The translations under genes were made by a program, and so were the position numbers. Positions 5,960 through 7,612 of a stretch of DNA of 7,612 bases are shown piece by piece. Every line of letters begins with the position of its first letter. Position 1 is the stretch's first letter. The DNA is taken from positions 1 through 7,612 of the forward strand of contig CALBLR010000087.1 of the NCBI GenBank assembly GCA_937896015.1, in the 5' to 3' direction. The DNA is from an uncultured Prevotellaceae bacterium (lineage in GTDB: Bacteria > Bacteroidota > Bacteroidia > Bacteroidales > Muribaculaceae). A model generated the notes under the pieces. The model saw nothing but the letters and a program-made list of their open reading frames with translations, was not told the DNA's origin and made no database searches.

Positions 5960-5971
5960 CAGCTGATTTTT
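5932..5971 (+). terminator. Rho-independent terminator after tpiA
   Basis: Arms 5932-5945 and 5950-5963 give 14 pairs (one G-U) around a TTTC loop. TGA and a run of five T (5967-5971) follow. It starts 38 bases after the tpiA stop. The 3' arm contains the -7 box of the next gene. Confidence 0.72.
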
Positions 5972-5993
5972 ATGTTTTAATGTATTTAGCATT

Positions 5994-6605
5994 ATGTCAC
6001 GTAACGGTCTTATAAGCTTAGTGGGTGGCTGCGCGCTTGCGCTTGCCGCCTTTCAGGCACAGGCGCAGGTCAGTGTCAACGCCCCAAGTGCGCTCACCAA
6101 TCGCAGTGTCACCAAAAAGCCTGCGGCCAATGCCACTGTTAAACCCGACGACCATGCCGCCAAAAAGGAAGAGCCGCCGCGCCACCAGCAGCAGGCGCCA
6201 GCCAAGGAACAGCAGCACCATGCCGTTGAGCAGAAGTCGCACAGCGGCGCGTCGGCGTCCCGTCACAGCAGCGGCTATGCAGGCGACGGGAGCTATTCTT
6301 CGGCCAGCGCGCCCAGGCAGCAAAAAAATACTCTGGCGGCCCACTCTACAGGCTACCGCATTCAGGCCTTTACGGCCAACAATGCCCAGGCCGCAAAGGT
6401 CAATGCCACCAAGCGCGCCAAGGCCATAGCCATGCGGTTTCCGCAATATCGAGCCTACATCACCTACAAGGCCCCGTCGTGGCGCCTGCGCATAGGCGAC
6501 TTCACCTCGCAGCGTGAAGCCCAGGCTGCCATGCAGCGCATGAAGCGCGCATTCCCCAGCTATGCGTTCACCATTGTGCGCGACCGCATCAGCGTGTGGC
6601 GGTAA
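5994..6605 (+). CDS. Secreted SPOR-domain protein
   Basis: A 203-residue exported protein. Residues 1-24 form a signal peptide (Arg near the start, hydrophobic LISLVGGCALALAAF, cleavage expected after the AQA segment). Residues 25-118 are a low-complexity linker rich in Gln, His, Lys, Ala and Ser. Residues 119-200 form a SPOR domain: GYRIQAFTANN, then RFPQYRAYITYKAPSWRLRIGDFTSQREAQAAM, then FTIVRDRISVW. SPOR domains bind peptidoglycan glycan strands lacking stem peptides, often at division sites. The protein is therefore probably periplasmic and associated with the cell wall. No lipobox cysteine is seen near the signal peptide end. It lies between tpiA and folE, as in other Bacteroidales, with no obvious functional link to either. 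Confidence 0.88.
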   Translation: MSRNGLISLVGGCALALAAFQAQAQVSVNAPSALTNRSVTKKPAANATVKPDDHAAKKEEPPRHQQQAPAKEQQHHAVEQKSHSGASASRHSSGYAGDGSYSSASAPRQQKNTLAAHSTGYRIQAFTANNAQAAKVNATKRAKAIAMRFPQYRAYITYKAPSWRLRIGDFTSQREAQAAMQRMKRAFPSYAFTIVRDRISVWR

Positions 6606-6700
6606 TGTGCCGGCGTGACAGCGGCAGTCGACCACTTTGGTCATCAGCCGCGCCAACCCCCATAAAAAAACAAGATTGCTTCTTTAGGTAATAAGGAAAA

Positions 6701-7309
6701 ATGGTTAAAGATACAAGTCATAGCACCGGCGCAGCCGGAGAGCAAAAAAAGAAGGCGGTGGTCGACGAGATTGCCGCCCACTTTAAGGCAATATTGCAAC
6801 TCATAGGCGAGGATCCCGGCCGCGAGGGACTTCTCAAAACCCCCGTGCGCGCCGCCAAGGCGCTGCTCGACAACACCCACGGCTATTCGCAGCAGGCCGG
6901 GCCGCTCATTGCCTCGGCCATGTTTGAGCATCCCGGGTCCGACATTGTCATCGTAAAAGACATCGAATTCTACTCGCTGTGCGAGCACCACGTGCTGCCG
7001 TTCTTCGGCCGCATCTCGGTGGGATACATTCCCAATGGCAAAATCGTGGGCCTAAGCAAGCTCGCGCGTGTGGTCGATGTGTATGCCCGCCGCCTGCAGG
7101 TGCAGGAGCGCCTCACCGCCCAAGTGTGCGATGCTGTGATGGACCAACTCGGAGCCAAGGGCGTAATAGTGTTTTGCGAAGCCTCGCACATGTGCATGAA
7201 GATGCGAGGCGTTGAAAAGCAGGATACCACCACCGTTACAATGCAGTATCGCGGTGCTTTTGAAGACGTTAGCCTGCGCCGCGAGTTCATGCAATTGCTC
7301 TCGCGATAG
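6701..7309 (+). CDS. folE: GTP cyclohydrolase I
   Basis: Catalyses the first step of folate (tetrahydropterin) synthesis, converting GTP to 7,8-dihydroneopterin triphosphate with release of formate. The 202 residues fit the family. Zinc ligands Cys94 and Cys165, with His97, are in [10 protein letters not shown] and HMCMKMRG and correspond to E. coli Cys110, His113 and Cys181. The second family signature, [16 protein letters not shown] (108-123), follows. The C-terminal region has [10 protein letters not shown]. The first 18 or so residues are variable and Lys-rich. The ATG is preceded by TAAGGAAAA, a possible weak Shine-Dalgarno sequence. No clear promoter lies in the 95-base gap after the SPOR gene, which suggests cotranscription. 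No convincing terminator follows the gene. Confidence 0.97.
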   Translation: MVKDTSHSTGAAGEQKKKAVVDEIAAHFKAILQLIGEDPGREGLLKTPVRAAKALLDNTHGYSQQAGPLIASAMFEHPGSDIVIVKDIEFYSLCEHHVLPFFGRISVGYIPNGKIVGLSKLARVVDVYARRLQVQERLTAQVCDAVMDQLGAKGVIVFCEASHMCMKMRGVEKQDTTTVTMQYRGAFEDVSLRREFMQLLSR

Positions 7310-7347
7310 GCAGCCCGCAAAAAAGTTTGAATTTTTAGGCCGAAAAA

Positions 7348-7379
7348 TTTGGTGGTTTCACTAAAAGAGCCTACCTTTG
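7348..7379 (+). promoter_or_regulatory. Promoter of the tRNA-Gly cluster
   Basis: TTTG (7348-7351), a 20-base spacer and TACCTTTG (7372-7379) match the Bacteroidetes consensus exactly. The -33 box continues as TTTGGTGG, identical to the small-RNA promoter at 2811. Transcription should start near 7385, about 35 bases before the first tRNA. Confidence 0.8.
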
Positions 7380-7420
7380 CATTGCAATTGAGACACAGAC
7401 GGTGTGAAATTGCAACAAAC

Positions 7421-7493
7421 GCGAAAATAGCTCAGTTGGTAGAGCGCGACCTTGCCAAGGTCGAGGTCGCGGGTCCGAGTCCCGTTTTTCGCT
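7421..7493 (+). tRNA. tRNA-Gly(GCC)
   Basis: A complete cloverleaf of 73 nt including discriminator T. Acceptor GCGAAAA/TTTTCGC is fully paired, as is D-stem GCTC/GAGC. Anticodon stem CGACC/GGTCG holds loop TTGCCAA, giving anticodon GCC, which reads GGC and GGT glycine codons. T-stem GCGGG/CCCGT has one G-U. The T-loop is TCCGAGT, with C where the nearly universal T55 is expected. The 3' CCA is not encoded. A second identical copy starts 65 bases downstream. Confidence 0.96.
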
Positions 7494-7519
7494 CAAGTTC
7501 TTTGAAAAGTTTATTTGGC

Positions 7520-7540
7520 CTGTCGCTGTAAAGGCGGCAG
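7520..7540 (+). other. Hairpin in the spacer between the two tRNAs
   Basis: CTGTCGC (7520-7526) pairs with GCGGCAG (7534-7540) around a 7-base loop, with one G-U. No T-run follows, so it is more likely a processing element or an incidental fold than a terminator. Confidence 0.3.
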
Positions 7541-7558
7541 ATTCAGAAAACGAAAAAT

Positions 7559-7612
7559 GCGAAAATAGCTCAGTTGGTAGAGCGCGACCTTGCCAAGGTC
7601 GAGGTCGCGGGT
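7559..7612 (+). tRNA. tRNA-Gly(GCC), second copy, cut by the window end
   Basis: The first 54 nt, up to T54, are identical to tRNA copy one, including acceptor 5' arm, D arm and the GCC anticodon arm. The 3' part lies beyond the window. It is likely cotranscribed with the first copy, as no promoter-like -7 box is seen in the 65-base spacer. Confidence 0.93.

Noticed and set aside
6606..6700. Possible promoter or terminator between the SPOR gene and folE
   Set aside because: Only a 4-bp GACC/GGTC hairpin and no TAnnTTTG box with a suitable -33 element.
7349..7531. 60-residue frame over the tRNA region
   Set aside because: It reads through promoter and tRNA sequence; the tRNA cloverleaf is unambiguous.
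7421..7612. Direct repeat that could be read as a CRISPR or mobile repeat
   Set aside because: The repeat unit is a tRNA-Gly gene; no integrase or further repeat is visible in the window.

Overview
The window looks like a chromosomal segment of a GC-rich Bacteroidales bacterium, probably of the Muribaculaceae (S24-7) type. The evidence is Bacteroidetes-style promoters (TTTG, about 20 bases, TAnnTTTG), A-rich rather than Shine-Dalgarno-like gene starts, proteins of clear Bacteroidales type, and a gene order (DUF1599, BT_3928-like, tpiA, SPOR, folE) that I recall from Bacteroides. Family assignment is an inference. Everything is on the + strand, and no mobile element, CRISPR array or sign of recent transfer was seen.

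Bases 1-2750 hold a translation operon: the 3' part of thrS, then infC (IF-3 with an unusual Gly/Arg-rich N-terminal extension), rpmI (L35) and rplT (L20), closed by a perfect 16-bp terminator. The spacers before rpmI and rplT are long (114 and 147 nt). Both carry a similar arrangement (GGGCA, hairpin, CGCTA), which may be a ribosomal-protein autoregulatory leader.

Bases 2750-3110 carry no protein gene. They hold a complete small-RNA unit: a dyad, a strong Bacteroidetes promoter, about 255 nt of transcribed sequence with a rod-like fold, and a strong terminator. Its place directly after rplT and its architecture match the Bacteroidales-1 RNA family, which has been proposed to be 6S-like.

Bases 3110-7310 hold a second gene block. 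It contains a duplicated-domain DUF1599 (Nmad1) protein, overlapping by 4 nt with a DoxX/MauE-like membrane protein that has a periplasmic thioredoxin-like domain without CxxC. These are followed by tpiA (triosephosphate isomerase), a secreted SPOR-domain protein and folE (GTP cyclohydrolase I). Promoter-like boxes before tpiA and before the SPOR gene, and a hairpin terminator after tpiA that overlaps the next promoter, suggest several transcription units.

Bases 7340-7612 hold a strong stable-RNA promoter and two tandem tRNA-Gly(GCC) genes, the second cut by the window end. The tRNA promoter and the small-RNA promoter share an extended TTTGGTGG upstream element. The most notable items are the 6S-like RNA unit, the paired leader motifs in the L35/L20 operon, the terminator/promoter overlap after tpiA, and the C55 in the tRNA-Gly T-loop.
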